Shown: positions 1-7,322, counted from the stretch's first letter. The stretch: 41,325 nt of DNA from Chloroflexota bacterium (GCA_016234495.1 JACRBI010000023.1:1-41325); one strand, 5' to 3'. Numbers and translations: made by a program. The notes: a model not told the origin generated them from the sequence alone.

Positions 1-642
1 CAGAACACTTGCATCAAACCGTTCCTTCAGGTTTTCCATCGTGGCTTTGCTCTCGCGGGTTTGTTCGTCGAAGAAGGTCGGCAGGATGCCCAATAGATTT
101 CCGCGCCAGTTTTTCTTTTCCTGAAGCACGCTCATCATGAGCAGCACCTTCGAGACGCCGTCGGCGGAAAGGAACTCGGTGGCAGTCGGCACGATCACGA
201 GATCGGATGCCCAGACCGCCCGTTCCTGGATGCCGCCGACACTTGGAGCGGTATCGAAGAGGATGTAGTGGAGTCCATCCTTGAAGAAGCGTTGGATGGA
301 TTGGCGGATGGCGGAGATGGGTTTGTCCTGCGCGTTGAGCACGGTCTGGGCGGCCATTGTCTGCTGGTCTCCAGGCAGGAGATACAGTCCTTCCCGCCCG
401 GAGAAACGAACCCATGACTGCACAAAGGTGGTCTCCTGTGGGGTGCTTCCCATTGTGAGCAGGTAAAACGCGCCGGGTTCGGGGTTGCGTCCTAGGGCGG
501 TGGCGGACTGCCCTTGTGGATCAAGGTCGATCAGCAGAACGCGCCTGCCTTTTTGGGACAGACCGTGGGCGAGGGATACGGCGGTTGTGGTCTTGCCGAC
601 CCCGCCCTTTTGATTGGCAATACAAATGACTTTGGTTGACAT
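1..642 (-). CDS. parA: ParA/Soj-type partition ATPase (partial, C-terminus off the window)
   Basis: ATP-driven segregation protein that normally works with a DNA-binding partner to position plasmids, integrative elements or chromosomes. The first 214 codons are visible and the reading frame runs off the left edge without a stop. Seen: start ATG at 642, deviant Walker A motif KGGVGKT at residues 12-18, a second motif LLIDLDPQGQSA near residue 40, and the switch region FDTAPSVGG near residue 110. These are the order and spacing expected of ParA/MinD-family proteins. An AGGA Shine-Dalgarno lies about 10 nt before the start. It is the third gene of a minus-strand operon after a small DNA-binding-like protein and a 31-residue membrane peptide. 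Together with the recombinases to the right it suggests a mobile element that needs stable inheritance. Confidence 0.93.
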   Translation of the reverse strand, partial: MSTKVICIANQKGGVGKTTTAVSLAHGLSQKGRRVLLIDLDPQGQSATALGRNPEPGAFYLLTMGSTPQETTFVQSWVRFSGREGLYLLPGDQQTMAAQTVLNAQDKPISAIRQSIQRFFKDGLHYILFDTAPSVGGIQERAVWASDLVIVPTATEFLSADGVSKVLLMMSVLQEKKNWRGNLLGILPTFFDEQTRESKATMENLKERFDASVL

Positions 643-670
643 AAGTTGGGTTTCCTAGAATGGAATATGG

Positions 671-766
671 TTAGCGGAAAAATGCGACTACCAGCAGAAA
701 GATGATCAGCCCCACCGCGATCGGGCCAAGGCAGGTGGCCACACCGGAAAGAATTCCTGCAAACAT
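671..766 (-). CDS. 31-residue single-pass membrane peptide in the parA operon
   Basis: Unrecognised small protein. The peptide begins MFAGILSGVATCLGPIAVGL and continues with a hydrophobic stretch ending FFR, so nearly all of it could form one transmembrane helix. Support for coding: a strong AGGAGGG Shine-Dalgarno 5-8 nt before the ATG, a start only 3 nt after the stop of the upstream gene, and 28 nt to parA downstream. Its function cannot be inferred; a membrane anchor or a small toxin-like peptide are both possible. It is too short for similarity to be reliable. Confidence 0.6.
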   Translation of the reverse strand: MFAGILSGVATCLGPIAVGLIIFLLVVAFFR

Positions 767-769
767 GAT

Positions 770-985
770 TTACCCTCCTTTCATTTCCGACTGAATTGTT
801 TCATCCACAGGGTGGATGTCAGGTTGGGTTGGAATGGGTGTTTCGACCGGGATCATGCCCAGTTTTTGCAGTTCCCTGCGAATGATCAAGGCTGCCTGAG
901 CCTTGGGAGCGCGGTATTCACGCTGCGCCAGATCGTTCAGCGCAGTCAGTTCGTAATCCCGCAGATGGATGATGACTTTCGCCAT
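770..985 (-). CDS. Small ribbon-helix-helix-like protein, putative ParB/CopG-type partner
   Basis: A 71-residue protein beginning MAKVIIHLRDYELTALNDLA. The short N-terminal beta strand followed by two helices matches the layout of Arc/CopG ribbon-helix-helix DNA-binding proteins, and such proteins are commonly encoded beside ParA as centromere binders or autorepressors. The start at 985 is chosen because a GAGG motif lies 5 nt upstream; an in-frame GTG at 991 falls inside that Shine-Dalgarno and is unlikely. The C-terminal third is proline-rich and probably disordered. The gene leads the small minus-strand operon ending in parA. The DNA-binding role is inferred from fold pattern and position only. 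Confidence 0.6.
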   Translation of the reverse strand: MAKVIIHLRDYELTALNDLAQREYRAPKAQAALIIRRELQKLGMIPVETPIPTQPDIHPVDETIQSEMKGG

Positions 986-1000
986 GTTCACCTCGTGTGA

Positions 1001-1033
1001 AAAAAATAAAGAGCCGTACAGCGACGGCTCTTT
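1001..1033 (-). terminator. Intrinsic terminator/attenuator in front of the parA operon
   Basis: A perfect 10-bp stem (AAAGAGCCGT and its complement, 1008-1017 and 1024-1033) with a 6-nt loop. On the minus strand it is followed by a run of seven Ts. It lies only about 16 nt upstream of the first partition gene, so it would stop transcripts coming from the 1935-1267 gene, or act as an attenuator if the operon promoter lies further upstream. Confidence 0.75.
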
Positions 1034-1266
1034 TATCAGGCGGGAGTCAAGGAATTACCCAGTTTGATTTATGGGAATTCTACGGAAATTCAAACGTGCA
1101 GATCATCAAGGATTGAAAGGCGCGAGTCGCCATAATGAAAAGTTGGACTGCTTTCTAAACATTGGAATCAAAAAAGATCGGAAACGTACTTCCCCGTAAT
1201 TTGTGCTGTTTCGGGTTGTGTTTTCCTTGCTGCTTCCTCCCTGGATTGTTCTTGCGATTACATGCC
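1034..1266. other. Gene-free stretch
   Basis: About 230 bp between the terminator and the end of the next minus-strand gene. Overlapping short frames on both strands have no Shine-Dalgarno or recognisable product. I see no convincing gene or repeat here; it may hold the promoter of the parA operon. Confidence 0.4.
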
Positions 1267-1935
1267 TTACGCGATTTCTTTTTCGTGCTCCTGTACACCG
1301 GTGGATCTTTTCGCCTTTGCCCGGCGGCGGATTTCATCCATCGCGCGTTGCCGCCAGACACTGTAGTAGGTTTGTTCGGAGACAATGGGGGAGCCGTCTG
1401 AATTCGTTCCCAGAAGCTCGGCGATCAATTCACCAAGGGTGAAAGCATCGCGGATCGGGTCGCGGTTTTCCCATTTCATGGCGATGGGGATCCAGCGCTC
1501 CAGAGGAAAGGTGGGTTTACGACCGCGCCGGGCGGGCATGTTGAAGAGGTCGAAGGGTTCGATCATCTGTGGTTCAGGGGTGATGGTTTGGATTTGTACC
1601 GCTTCTTTTTCCTTCAATTCATAGCCCCATAGATTCATGAACGCCTCGGTCCAGCTTCCTTTTTGTGGATGATGGAAGATGGACCTCTTCATACGAATCA
1701 ACTGGTCGATCCAATGACCGAGACCAATTCCAGCCACGACCAATATCATCAACAGGACAACATGATACATGATGGCAACTTGTGCCACCGCTGCGCCCAG
1801 TCCGCTTTCGAGACTGTGATAGGACCATGTGATTTGAAAAAACAATCCCACCAGGGCAATCATGAGTAGGGCGAGCAGGATCATCTTTTTGGGTGAGCCA
1901 TATTTTTTGGCTCTGATGAGAGACAAAAGTTTCAT
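1267..1935 (-). CDS. Two-TM membrane protein with basic cytoplasmic domain, unknown function
   Basis: A 222-residue protein not recognised as a named family. The basic N-terminus is followed by two predicted membrane helices (about residues 17-37 and 50-75). The cytoplasmic remainder contains a basic RRGRKPTFPLERW segment near residue 135, then a helical region (YYSVWRQRAMDEIRRRAKAK) near the end that resembles a DNA-binding or coiled module. The charge pattern puts the C-terminal domain in the cytoplasm. It lies in the element, transcribed away from the excisionase/recombinase genes. One possibility is a membrane-tethered regulator or conjugation accessory protein; this is speculation. Confidence 0.6.
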   Translation of the reverse strand: MKLLSLIRAKKYGSPKKMILLALLMIALVGLFFQITWSYHSLESGLGAAVAQVAIMYHVVLLMILVVAGIGLGHWIDQLIRMKRSIFHHPQKGSWTEAFMNLWGYELKEKEAVQIQTITPEPQMIEPFDLFNMPARRGRKPTFPLERWIPIAMKWENRDPIRDAFTLGELIAELLGTNSDGSPIVSEQTYYSVWRQRAMDEIRRRAKAKRSTGVQEHEKEIA

Positions 1936-1983
1936 GGGCGGGAGATTTTACCTTAAGAAAATTCCACAAAGAAGGTAAAAATT

Positions 1984-2001
1984 AATTTCACTTTTGAAAT
2001 T
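1984..2001. promoter_or_regulatory. Operator-like palindrome between divergent genes
   Basis: AATTTCA-CTTT-TGAAATT is a perfect 7-bp inverted repeat in the AT-rich gap between the minus-strand membrane gene (start 1935) and the plus-strand genes (from 2211). Its place suggests a repressor site, but this is inference. Confidence 0.35.
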
Positions 2002-2210
2002 CGATAAATGGGACTTTATTTATAAGAAATATGTGCTCCCATGTTTTTTTTGCTTTTTGTTTTAGGCAGTTGATTTGAATTTTCATAATCAAATTATCAA
2101 ACATACTGAACTCATACTTGACTCTCGCCATGTAAAACAGAGGGGAACTACAACATTGAATGAAGAGGAAGTAATGCCATGATGAAAATGAAAACGCAGG
2201 AGGAATGATC

Positions 2211-2405
2211 TTGGAAAACAATCCTCCACCACTGGATGCAGATCGCATTGCCCTGCGATTGATGTTCAGGGCAATCGCAGAGTACGGTCGAAAAGTTCGA
2301 TTGCGCCGCCAGGCTGCGGATGAAAAGATGGAACAAGCAGATCCAAAAACCGGATCAGCAGGCCCATCAGCCACGGCGAAGGAAGAAGAATGTCGTAAGC
2401 CATGA
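2211..2405 (+). CDS. Small hypothetical protein upstream of excisionase-like gene
   Basis: About 64 residues, starting at TTG 2211 (encoded MENNPPPLDADRIALRLM). A GGAGGA Shine-Dalgarno ends 7 nt before this TTG; the in-frame ATG at 2205 is only 1 nt from the same motif and is therefore less likely. The protein has a helical middle rich in Arg and Ala and a charged, low-complexity tail. No family recognised. It is probably co-transcribed with the HTH gene that follows at 2525. It belongs to the mobile element's accessory genes. Confidence 0.45.
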   Translation: MENNPPPLDADRIALRLMFRAIAEYGRKVRLRRQAADEKMEQADPKTGSAGPSATAKEEECRKP

Positions 2406-2524
2406 TGAATAATAGATGGCTGATTTTGGAGGTCATGCAAAGTTTGTATCGATTGAAAATTTAATACACTGGGCGTATCCCTCGCTGTGAACGACAGGTA
2501 TAATTCCCTGTTGGAGCGCAAATA

Positions 2525-2737
2525 ATGACTGATGATGAATGGCTGACAATCCAACAAGCGGCGAAAGTAAGCGGTTATCATGCCGAATATCTGCGCATCA
2601 TTGTTCGAGCGGGGAAGGTGGTTGCCCATAAATTTGGTCCGGTCTGGGCAATCAGCAAAAAGTCCCTGTTGTCCTATCTGAAAACCGCGGAAAAATCCGA
2701 GGATAGGCGGCACGGTCCCAAAGTAATTAAAAAATAA
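2525..2737 (+). CDS. Excisionase/MerR-like helix-turn-helix protein
   Basis: A 70-residue DNA-binding protein. The segment WLTIQQAAKVSGYHAEYLR at residues 6-24 is a MerR/excisionase-type helix-turn-helix, followed by a wing-like segment and KKSLLSYL. This order is typical of HTH_17-type excisionases and small element regulators. A GGAG motif lies 8 nt before the ATG and a TATAAT box lies at 2499-2504. It sits directly before the recombinase transcription unit, so it is a natural candidate for a recombination directionality factor or for the repressor acting at the palindrome at 2772-2799. The specific role is inferred. Confidence 0.7.
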   Translation: MTDDEWLTIQQAAKVSGYHAEYLRIIVRAGKVVAHKFGPVWAISKKSLLSYLKTAEKSEDRRHGPKVIKK

Positions 2738-2764
2738 GTTCTTTTTACACGATCCGTTGTTTGC

Positions 2765-2793
2765 TTGTTAAAAATACATTTTACTGATAAAAT
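2765..2793 (+). promoter_or_regulatory. Sigma70-type promoter of the recombinase unit
   Basis: TTGTTA at 2765-2770, 17-bp spacer, TAAAAT at 2788-2793, with an extended -10 TG at 2785-2786. Predicted transcription start is about 2800, giving a leader of about 180 nt before the first gene at 2980. Confidence 0.65.
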
Positions 2794-2799
2794 GTATTT
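2772..2799. promoter_or_regulatory. Perfect 12-bp palindromic operator overlapping the promoter
   Basis: AAATACATTTTA, four-base gap CTGA, then TAAAATGTATTT: both arms match perfectly. It covers the spacer, the -10 box and the likely start site, the classic place for a dimeric repressor to block RNA polymerase. The HTH protein at 2525 or the ribbon-helix-helix protein at 770 are candidate binders. Confidence 0.6.
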
Positions 2800-2945
2800 G
2801 CACCGAATAACGGGCGCGTAAAGTGCTGGAACACGATACACGCCCTGACCCAACCCACCGGTACTAGCGGTAGACGGGCTATTCGTATTATAGCCTCTGC
2901 AAACGCCCTGGTGGGATTCCATCGGGGCGTTTTGCTTTCCGGCTG
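2800..2945 (+). ncRNA. Candidate structured leader RNA (riboswitch-like, class unknown)
   Basis: Base pairing seen by eye: closing stem CGAATA (about 2804) with TATTCG (about 2879); a hairpin GGGCGCGT/ACACGCCC with one mismatch, capped by GTG/CAC; and a second arm with CCC..GGG and CCG..CGG. Together these form a three-way junction. The 3' strand of the closing stem can instead pair in GGCTAT/ATAGCC. A terminator-like hairpin follows at 2899-2935, and its right arm can also pair with a second AAACGCCC at 2955-2962 next to the Shine-Dalgarno of the 84-residue ORF. Mutually exclusive stems in front of a gene are typical of riboswitches or attenuators. I could not match it to a known class. Confidence 0.5.
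2899..2940 (+). terminator. Terminator-like hairpin in the recombinase leader
   Basis: GCAAACGCCC pairs with GGGCGTTTTGC with one bulge, and an inner GGTGG/CCATC extends the stem. The GC-rich core is followed by TTTTGCTTT. It lies between the structured RNA and the first ORF, so it would end a free RNA or attenuate the operon. Confidence 0.55.
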
Positions 2946-2979
2946 GGGGAAGTGAAACGCCCAAACAAGGAGACAACCT

Positions 2980-3234
2980 ATGGATGTTCAATTTTTGACT
3001 CGTAAGGCCACGAAGGTGGTCATGCCGGACCGGGCATTTGCTCTCGCAAACCTCTCCGTTCTGCGACAGGAATGGGAGCAGGCTGCGGATGGGGACAGCC
3101 TGATCAATGTTCCCGCCTCGGTCGGACTGCTTCTTTTTGATGTCACTACCAGATTGGGGTTGACCCAGGAGGAGCAAACCCAGGTGTTGGGTGACCAGCT
3201 TTTCCGGGAGGCGTTGGTCAAGTCGCAGCTGTAG
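2980..3234 (+). CDS. Conserved-looking 84-residue protein upstream of recombinases
   Basis: Begins MDVQFLTRKATKVVMPDRAF. AAGGAG lies 7 nt before the start. The protein looks like a compact helical domain with no membrane segment or metal motif, and I do not recognise a family. It follows the structured leader and precedes the tandem recombinases by about 90 bp, so it could be a recombination cofactor or control protein. There is no direct evidence for either. Confidence 0.6.
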   Translation: MDVQFLTRKATKVVMPDRAFALANLSVLRQEWEQAADGDSLINVPASVGLLLFDVTTRLGLTQEEQTQVLGDQLFREALVKSQL

Positions 3235-3323
3235 ATGTTGGGAATGACTTGAAGGGATCCATCCAGCCATGATCCCTTCAAGTGTCGGAACGAAACAAAC
3301 AAAACAACAGTATGGAGTTTTCT

Positions 3324-5030
3324 ATGGGTAAAAGAGCAGTGATTTATGTGCGCACATCATCCGAACAACAGGGCGAAAAATGCAGCCCAGTCGAGCAGGA
3401 ATCGGATTGCCGTCGGTTTGCCGCGCAGCAGGGGTTGGTGGTCGTCAACGTGTATCGCGACACAGAACGGTATCGCGTCAAAAACAAATGGGTGGAACCA
3501 TCCGGGACACGCTATGACCGTCCTGCGATGCTGGCAATGCTTCGCGATGCCGCCGATGATCAGTTCGATGTCATCCTTGCGTGGCGGGAGGACAGGCTTT
3601 ACCGCGGCATGCGGGCTATGTTGTTGATTCTTGAAACGATCCAACAGCATAACCTGACCATCATGCTGGCGCTCGAAACCTTTGATCCGGCAACGGCTCC
3701 CTTGAAAGCCTGGCTTGCCCAGGTGGAACTGGAGAATATCAAGGAACGCATGACGATGGGGGTGAAGGCGCGCCTCAAGGCTGGCAAGGCGAATTCGGGG
3801 CAGGATCGTTATGGCTATCGCCGTGTGGGGGAACAGATCGAAGTGGTTCCGGAGGAGGCGAAATGGGTCCAGCAGATATTTGCCTGGTATATCGCGGGCG
3901 TTTCGATGCGCGAAATGCGCAGACGCTTGATTGCGGCAAATGCCCCTCAAAAGGATACGACGGCTATTCGCCGTATCCCGTGGTCTTTCAATAGCCTTAA
4001 GGGAATTCTGCATGGCGCCAGTGACTATGCCAGGGGAGTCAAAACCCAGAGTCGGGAAGGGGAACGATTTCAAATGAAGCTTATCCCCATCCTGGATATG
4101 GATACCTATCGAAAATTCATGGAGTTGAGGGAGAGTTATATCTTCCCGTCGCAACAAGTTCCAAAAATTGATTTTCTGATCCGTGGCTTGCTTTACTGCC
4201 CGTGTGGTTACAAGATGGGTATTCGCATCTCGAAATCATCCCGTGACCAATGGGATGGTGAATGGGAAGTCGGCAGGATTCGGGGCAATTACACCTGTCT
4301 TTGCAAACACGACGAACTTGTATCCCCTGATTGTCCGCGTACTGTAAAAAACGCGGAGGCGGATCGAAATGTCTGGCGGCAGGTCTGCAATGCCATCAAT
4401 CATCCCGAACTTCTCCTGGAACAGGCGAAGCTTCTTGTCGATGAGTTGAAAACGGATGCGCTGATAAGCGGGAACGACAAGGAACTTATTGAGAAGGAAT
4501 TGGACAGCCTGATATTGAGCCGACAGTGGGTGATTACCCAGGCAAGGAAAGGGGTAATTTCAGAGCCTGACATGGATCAACAGTTGATGGATATGTCCAT
4601 TAGGGAAGTGGACCTAAAGAAGCAATTGAATGCCATCCAGGAGGCGGTTGATGCTCAATTGCTGGTTGATTGGGAGGCAAAGGTTCAGCAATATCTTGCC
4701 GATTTGCAGGAGGGTATTCAGGCATTGCATCGCATGCCTGACGATCCCGCTGAACAACGAAGAGTCGTTGAGTTGAAACGCCAGATTATTGAAACCCTTG
4801 TGGAAAAAGTTTCCGTTGACCGTGACCACCAATTCACCGTGACGATTCGCCTGCATCTGCTGGGGATTTTGGAGAATACAACCGGTAATAGCGGCAGTTC
4901 CAGCAATGCTGGACAGTGGCCGACGGGCGGAACTGGGAATCGATCAAATCCATCCGGCAGAACAACAGGATTCAAATCACGGATAGGTCATATCCGGGTG
5001 AGCGCCAATTGGATCATGCAAGGCATGTAA
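3324..5030 (+). CDS. Large serine recombinase, first of tandem pair
   Basis: Site-specific integrase of the large serine recombinase type, 568 residues. The N-terminal resolvase domain begins KRAVIYVRTSSEQQ, with the nucleophile predicted at Ser12, and has a further catalytic patch REDRLYRGM near residue 90. A recombinase domain follows (QDRYGYRRVG near 160; helical region to about 270). A zinc ribbon spans about 290-350 (CPCGYKMG, then CLC, then DCP). Then comes a coiled-coil region (about 380-490) and an unusual Gly/Ser/Thr-rich tail. Start 3324 is chosen over upstream in-frame codons because GGAG lies 8 nt before it and because it aligns with the N-terminus of the second recombinase. It is separated from that gene by 13 nt. 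Confidence 0.9.
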   Translation: MGKRAVIYVRTSSEQQGEKCSPVEQESDCRRFAAQQGLVVVNVYRDTERYRVKNKWVEPSGTRYDRPAMLAMLRDAADDQFDVILAWREDRLYRGMRAMLLILETIQQHNLTIMLALETFDPATAPLKAWLAQVELENIKERMTMGVKARLKAGKANSGQDRYGYRRVGEQIEVVPEEAKWVQQIFAWYIAGVSMREMRRRLIAANAPQKDTTAIRRIPWSFNSLKGILHGASDYARGVKTQSREGERFQMKLIPILDMDTYRKFMELRESYIFPSQQVPKIDFLIRGLLYCPCGYKMGIRISKSSRDQWDGEWEVGRIRGNYTCLCKHDELVSPDCPRTVKNAEADRNVWRQVCNAINHPELLLEQAKLLVDELKTDALISGNDKELIEKELDSLILSRQWVITQARKGVISEPDMDQQLMDMSIREVDLKKQLNAIQEAVDAQLLVDWEAKVQQYLADLQEGIQALHRMPDDPAEQRRVVELKRQIIETLVEKVSVDRDHQFTVTIRLHLLGILENTTGNSGSSSNAGQWPTGGTGNRSNPSGRTTGFKSRIGHIRVSANWIMQGM

Positions 5031-5043
5031 TCTGGAGACACTA

Positions 5044-6711
5044 ATGAAACCACGTGCAGTGATTTACGTTCGAACATCCTCTGAACATCAAGGTGAAAAA
5101 TCGAGTCCGGCTGAGCAGGAAGCGGATTGCCGCAAATTGGCGGCTGATCAGGGATTGAAGATAGTCGGAGTATATCGGGATATTGAAAAATACCGTGTCC
5201 GGAATAAATTGGTGGAGCCATCCGGCACGCGATCCGACCGCCCTGGGTTATTGTCCATGCTGAGAGACGCATCCAGGGGTGAATTTGACATCATTCTTGC
5301 ATGGCGTGAAGATCGTCTTTACCGAGGTATGCGTTCCATGCTTCTGGTGTTGGAGACCATTCAGGAACGCAAAATACAAATCATGCTTGCCAGGGAGACC
5401 TTTGATCCCAAGATTGCTCCGCTTCGTGCCTGGGTTGCACAAATGGAGCTTGATGGAATGAAGGAACGAATGACGATGGGCGTAAAAGCCCGCCTTAAAT
5501 CAGGCAAGGCAAATACCGGGCAGGACCGCTACGGGTATATGCGCGTTGGGGATGCCATCGAAGTGGTTGAGGAAGAAGCATATTGGGTCAGACAGATATT
5601 TGCCTGGTATGTGGATGGTGTGCCGATTTTGGAGATACGCAAGCGGTTGATTGCGGCGAACGCACCTCAAAAGGGCAGCAGTATCCCAAGGAGAATGCAA
5701 TGGGCAAGGTCAAGTATTCAGGCAGTATTGATTGCCGCCAAGGAATATGCCTATGGCATAAAGATTCAAACTCGTAAAGGTGAATCCTTCCAGATCCCAA
5801 TTCAGCCCATAATTGATACGGTGATGTATGAAAGATATCTTCGTGTCCGGGAGAGCAAAAAGACACATCCGATTAGAAGGATCAAATATGATTATCTAAT
5901 CGGCGGTAAGCTTTTTTGCGATTGCAATTACAAGTGGGGGGCAAGAACCAACAAGTCCAAGAGGAATAGGAAGGGTGAGTTGATCAGACGAAAGACTCCC
6001 GTTCGAGTCTATTATTGTGGACAATCACATAAGGACCAGGTTTCACCCAATTGTCCCCGGCACATTGGCGCCAAGAAGGCGGAGGAAATCGTTTGGCAAA
6101 AGGTTTGCGCCGCGGTGGACAAACCCGAATACCTGCTTGGACAGGCGCGACAGATTGTTAATCAAATTAGGGAAAGTCAGGGCACATTGGAGCAGGATCG
6201 GATAAGGATTGAAAATCAGTTGGAAGCGGTGTTGACAGAGCGGCAATGGGTTATTACTCAAGCGCGCAAAGGTGCTTTTACCACAAATGACATGGAATAT
6301 CAGCTAAGCCAACTTACCTTTCAAGAGGTAACTCTTAAGCAGGAACTTGCCACGCTTGGAGAAACTATCAATATTAATTCCCTGAATAATTGGGAGGAAA
6401 ATGTCGTTGAATTCTTGGCTGACCTGAGAGCCGGCGTTGAAGAGTTAAAAATTGCTGCTCCCCAGACACCTGAGGAGCAGCATGAAGTTTTTGTGCTAAA
6501 GAAACGGGTTGTTGATACTTTGGTCGAACGTGTTGATATCGATATAGACCGAAATCTTTCTGTGCAGATCCGACTGAATCTTCTCGATATTCTACGAAAA
6601 GATGCTGAAAGCGGAGGTTCTACTGCTGGGGTACAAAATTTTGAGGTCGGAACTTATACCCGTATACGATCAACCCCCGTTCGTCGCCATCGTTCCTCAT
6701 CTTCCGAGTAA
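5044..6711 (+). CDS. Large serine recombinase, second of tandem pair
   Basis: 555-residue paralogue of the preceding gene, clearly alike through the catalytic domain (KPRAVIYVRTSSEHQ; Ser12), REDRLYRGM, QDRYGYMRVG, a zinc ribbon with CDC, CG and NCP pairs, and the coiled-coil region. GGAG lies 8 nt before the ATG, so the two genes form an operon. The proteins diverge after the shared LLxIL motif. The last 30 residues here are encoded on the strand opposite the 3' end of the minus-strand DUF35 gene (6620-7030), with a 92-bp convergent overlap. This suggests that the recombinase frame reads across the element-chromosome junction. Two large serine recombinases may act together or at different sites. 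Confidence 0.9.
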   Translation: MKPRAVIYVRTSSEHQGEKSSPAEQEADCRKLAADQGLKIVGVYRDIEKYRVRNKLVEPSGTRSDRPGLLSMLRDASRGEFDIILAWREDRLYRGMRSMLLVLETIQERKIQIMLARETFDPKIAPLRAWVAQMELDGMKERMTMGVKARLKSGKANTGQDRYGYMRVGDAIEVVEEEAYWVRQIFAWYVDGVPILEIRKRLIAANAPQKGSSIPRRMQWARSSIQAVLIAAKEYAYGIKIQTRKGESFQIPIQPIIDTVMYERYLRVRESKKTHPIRRIKYDYLIGGKLFCDCNYKWGARTNKSKRNRKGELIRRKTPVRVYYCGQSHKDQVSPNCPRHIGAKKAEEIVWQKVCAAVDKPEYLLGQARQIVNQIRESQGTLEQDRIRIENQLEAVLTERQWVITQARKGAFTTNDMEYQLSQLTFQEVTLKQELATLGETININSLNNWEENVVEFLADLRAGVEELKIAAPQTPEEQHEVFVLKKRVVDTLVERVDIDIDRNLSVQIRLNLLDILRKDAESGGSTAGVQNFEVGTYTRIRSTPVRRHRSSSSE

Positions 6712-7030
6712 CCATCTCAACGGGCATGCCGATTTCCACAGGTTGGTTACCTATGTCTGTCAATTGCGCGGTGAGCATGGGTCCTTCTTCGAGCTTTACG
6801 ATCGCAACCGTATATGGGGCGTTGGCGTCAAAGCCGGCGGGTGCTTCGTACACGGTGGTATAAGAATACACCTCGCCTTTGCCGCTGAATGCAAATTGTT
6901 CTTTTGCCTCGTCGCCGCAGTTGGGGCAGATGTCGCGGGGCGGGAAAATTTTGTGATCGCAGTGTGGGCAGACTTCGCCCACAAGTCCGTATCGTTGTTT
7001 CTTGAGTCGCCAGTGTCGTGGAATTTCCAT
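6620..7030 (-). CDS. Zn-ribbon/OB-fold protein (DUF35 family)
   Basis: 136 residues, the usual length of the family. An N-terminal rubredoxin-like zinc ribbon has paired motifs CPHC (about 21-24) and CPNC (about 35-38), followed by an OB-fold (GEVYSYTTVYEAP, then YTVAIVKLEEGPMLTAQL). DUF35 proteins partner SCP-x-type thiolases and HMG-CoA synthases as acyl-CoA-binding scaffolds. A thiolase of that type is encoded at 11921, but 5 kb away and on the other strand. AAGGA precedes the start by about 10 nt. The last residues overlap the end of the second recombinase, so the 3' end may have been rebuilt by integration of the element. Confidence 0.85.
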   Translation of the reverse strand: MEIPRHWRLKKQRYGLVGEVCPHCDHKIFPPRDICPNCGDEAKEQFAFSGKGEVYSYTTVYEAPAGFDANAPYTVAIVKLEEGPMLTAQLTDIGNQPVEIGMPVEMVTRKMRNDGDERGLIVYGYKFRPQNFVPQQ

Positions 7031-7051
7031 TCGAATGTCTTCCTTTCTATG

Positions 7052-7098
7052 AGCCTGATTCTATCCTGCATGACTCTCAGAAACTATCAGGCTTTTTT
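7052..7098 (+). terminator. Plus-strand terminator-like hairpin
   Basis: AGCCTGAT (7052-7059) pairs with ATCAGGCT (7086-7093) and is followed by TTTTTT. The loop is long (26 nt). It could end transcripts running out of the recombinase operon. Confidence 0.45.
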
Positions 7099-7206
7099 CA
7101 ACGGAAAGGAAGGCGGTGGGGAGTTGGACGGGGATTGCAAAAGTTAGATTCTCTCAGTTGAACAGAGGCAGGCGTCGGGTGGAGTGAGGCGGGATCGTCG
7201 TCAGGG

Positions 7207-7248
7207 AAAAAATTGCAATGAAATTCGACTGAAATCCCGCAATTTTTT
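7207..7248. terminator. Bidirectional hairpin AAAAAATTGC/GCAATTTTTT
   Basis: Perfect 10-bp arms with a 22-nt spacer lie between the divergent DUF35 and kinase genes. It is T-rich on the exit side of both strands; terminator or other regulatory role uncertain. Confidence 0.35.
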
Positions 7249-7283
7249 ACGATTCGGGCAATGTTGCCCCTAGTTCAATCTGA

Positions 7284-7289
7284 TATAAT
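7284..7289 (+). promoter_or_regulatory. Extended -10 promoter of the kinase gene
   Basis: TGATATAAT (TG-n-TATAAT) lies 33 nt before the start codon; an AAGG Shine-Dalgarno lies in between. Confidence 0.55.
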
Positions 7290-7322
7290 CCCAGCCATTA
7301 TTGAGTTCAGAAGGTTTATCAG

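Noticed and set aside
1988-2713. 241-residue minus-strand frame across the excisionase-like gene
   Set aside because: Overlaps two plus-strand genes with good ribosome sites, has low-complexity Phe/Ser-rich content and no recognisable motif.
2800-2940. Known riboswitch classes (cyclic di-GMP-I, THF, TPP) and IS110-type bridge RNA
   Set aside because: The helices do not show the conserved core words of these classes, and the adjacent recombinases are serine-type, not DEDD-type; I left the class open.
6602-7147. 181-residue plus-strand frame antisense to DUF35
   Set aside because: Opposite a gene with intact zinc-ribbon motifs; the frame only extends by chance.
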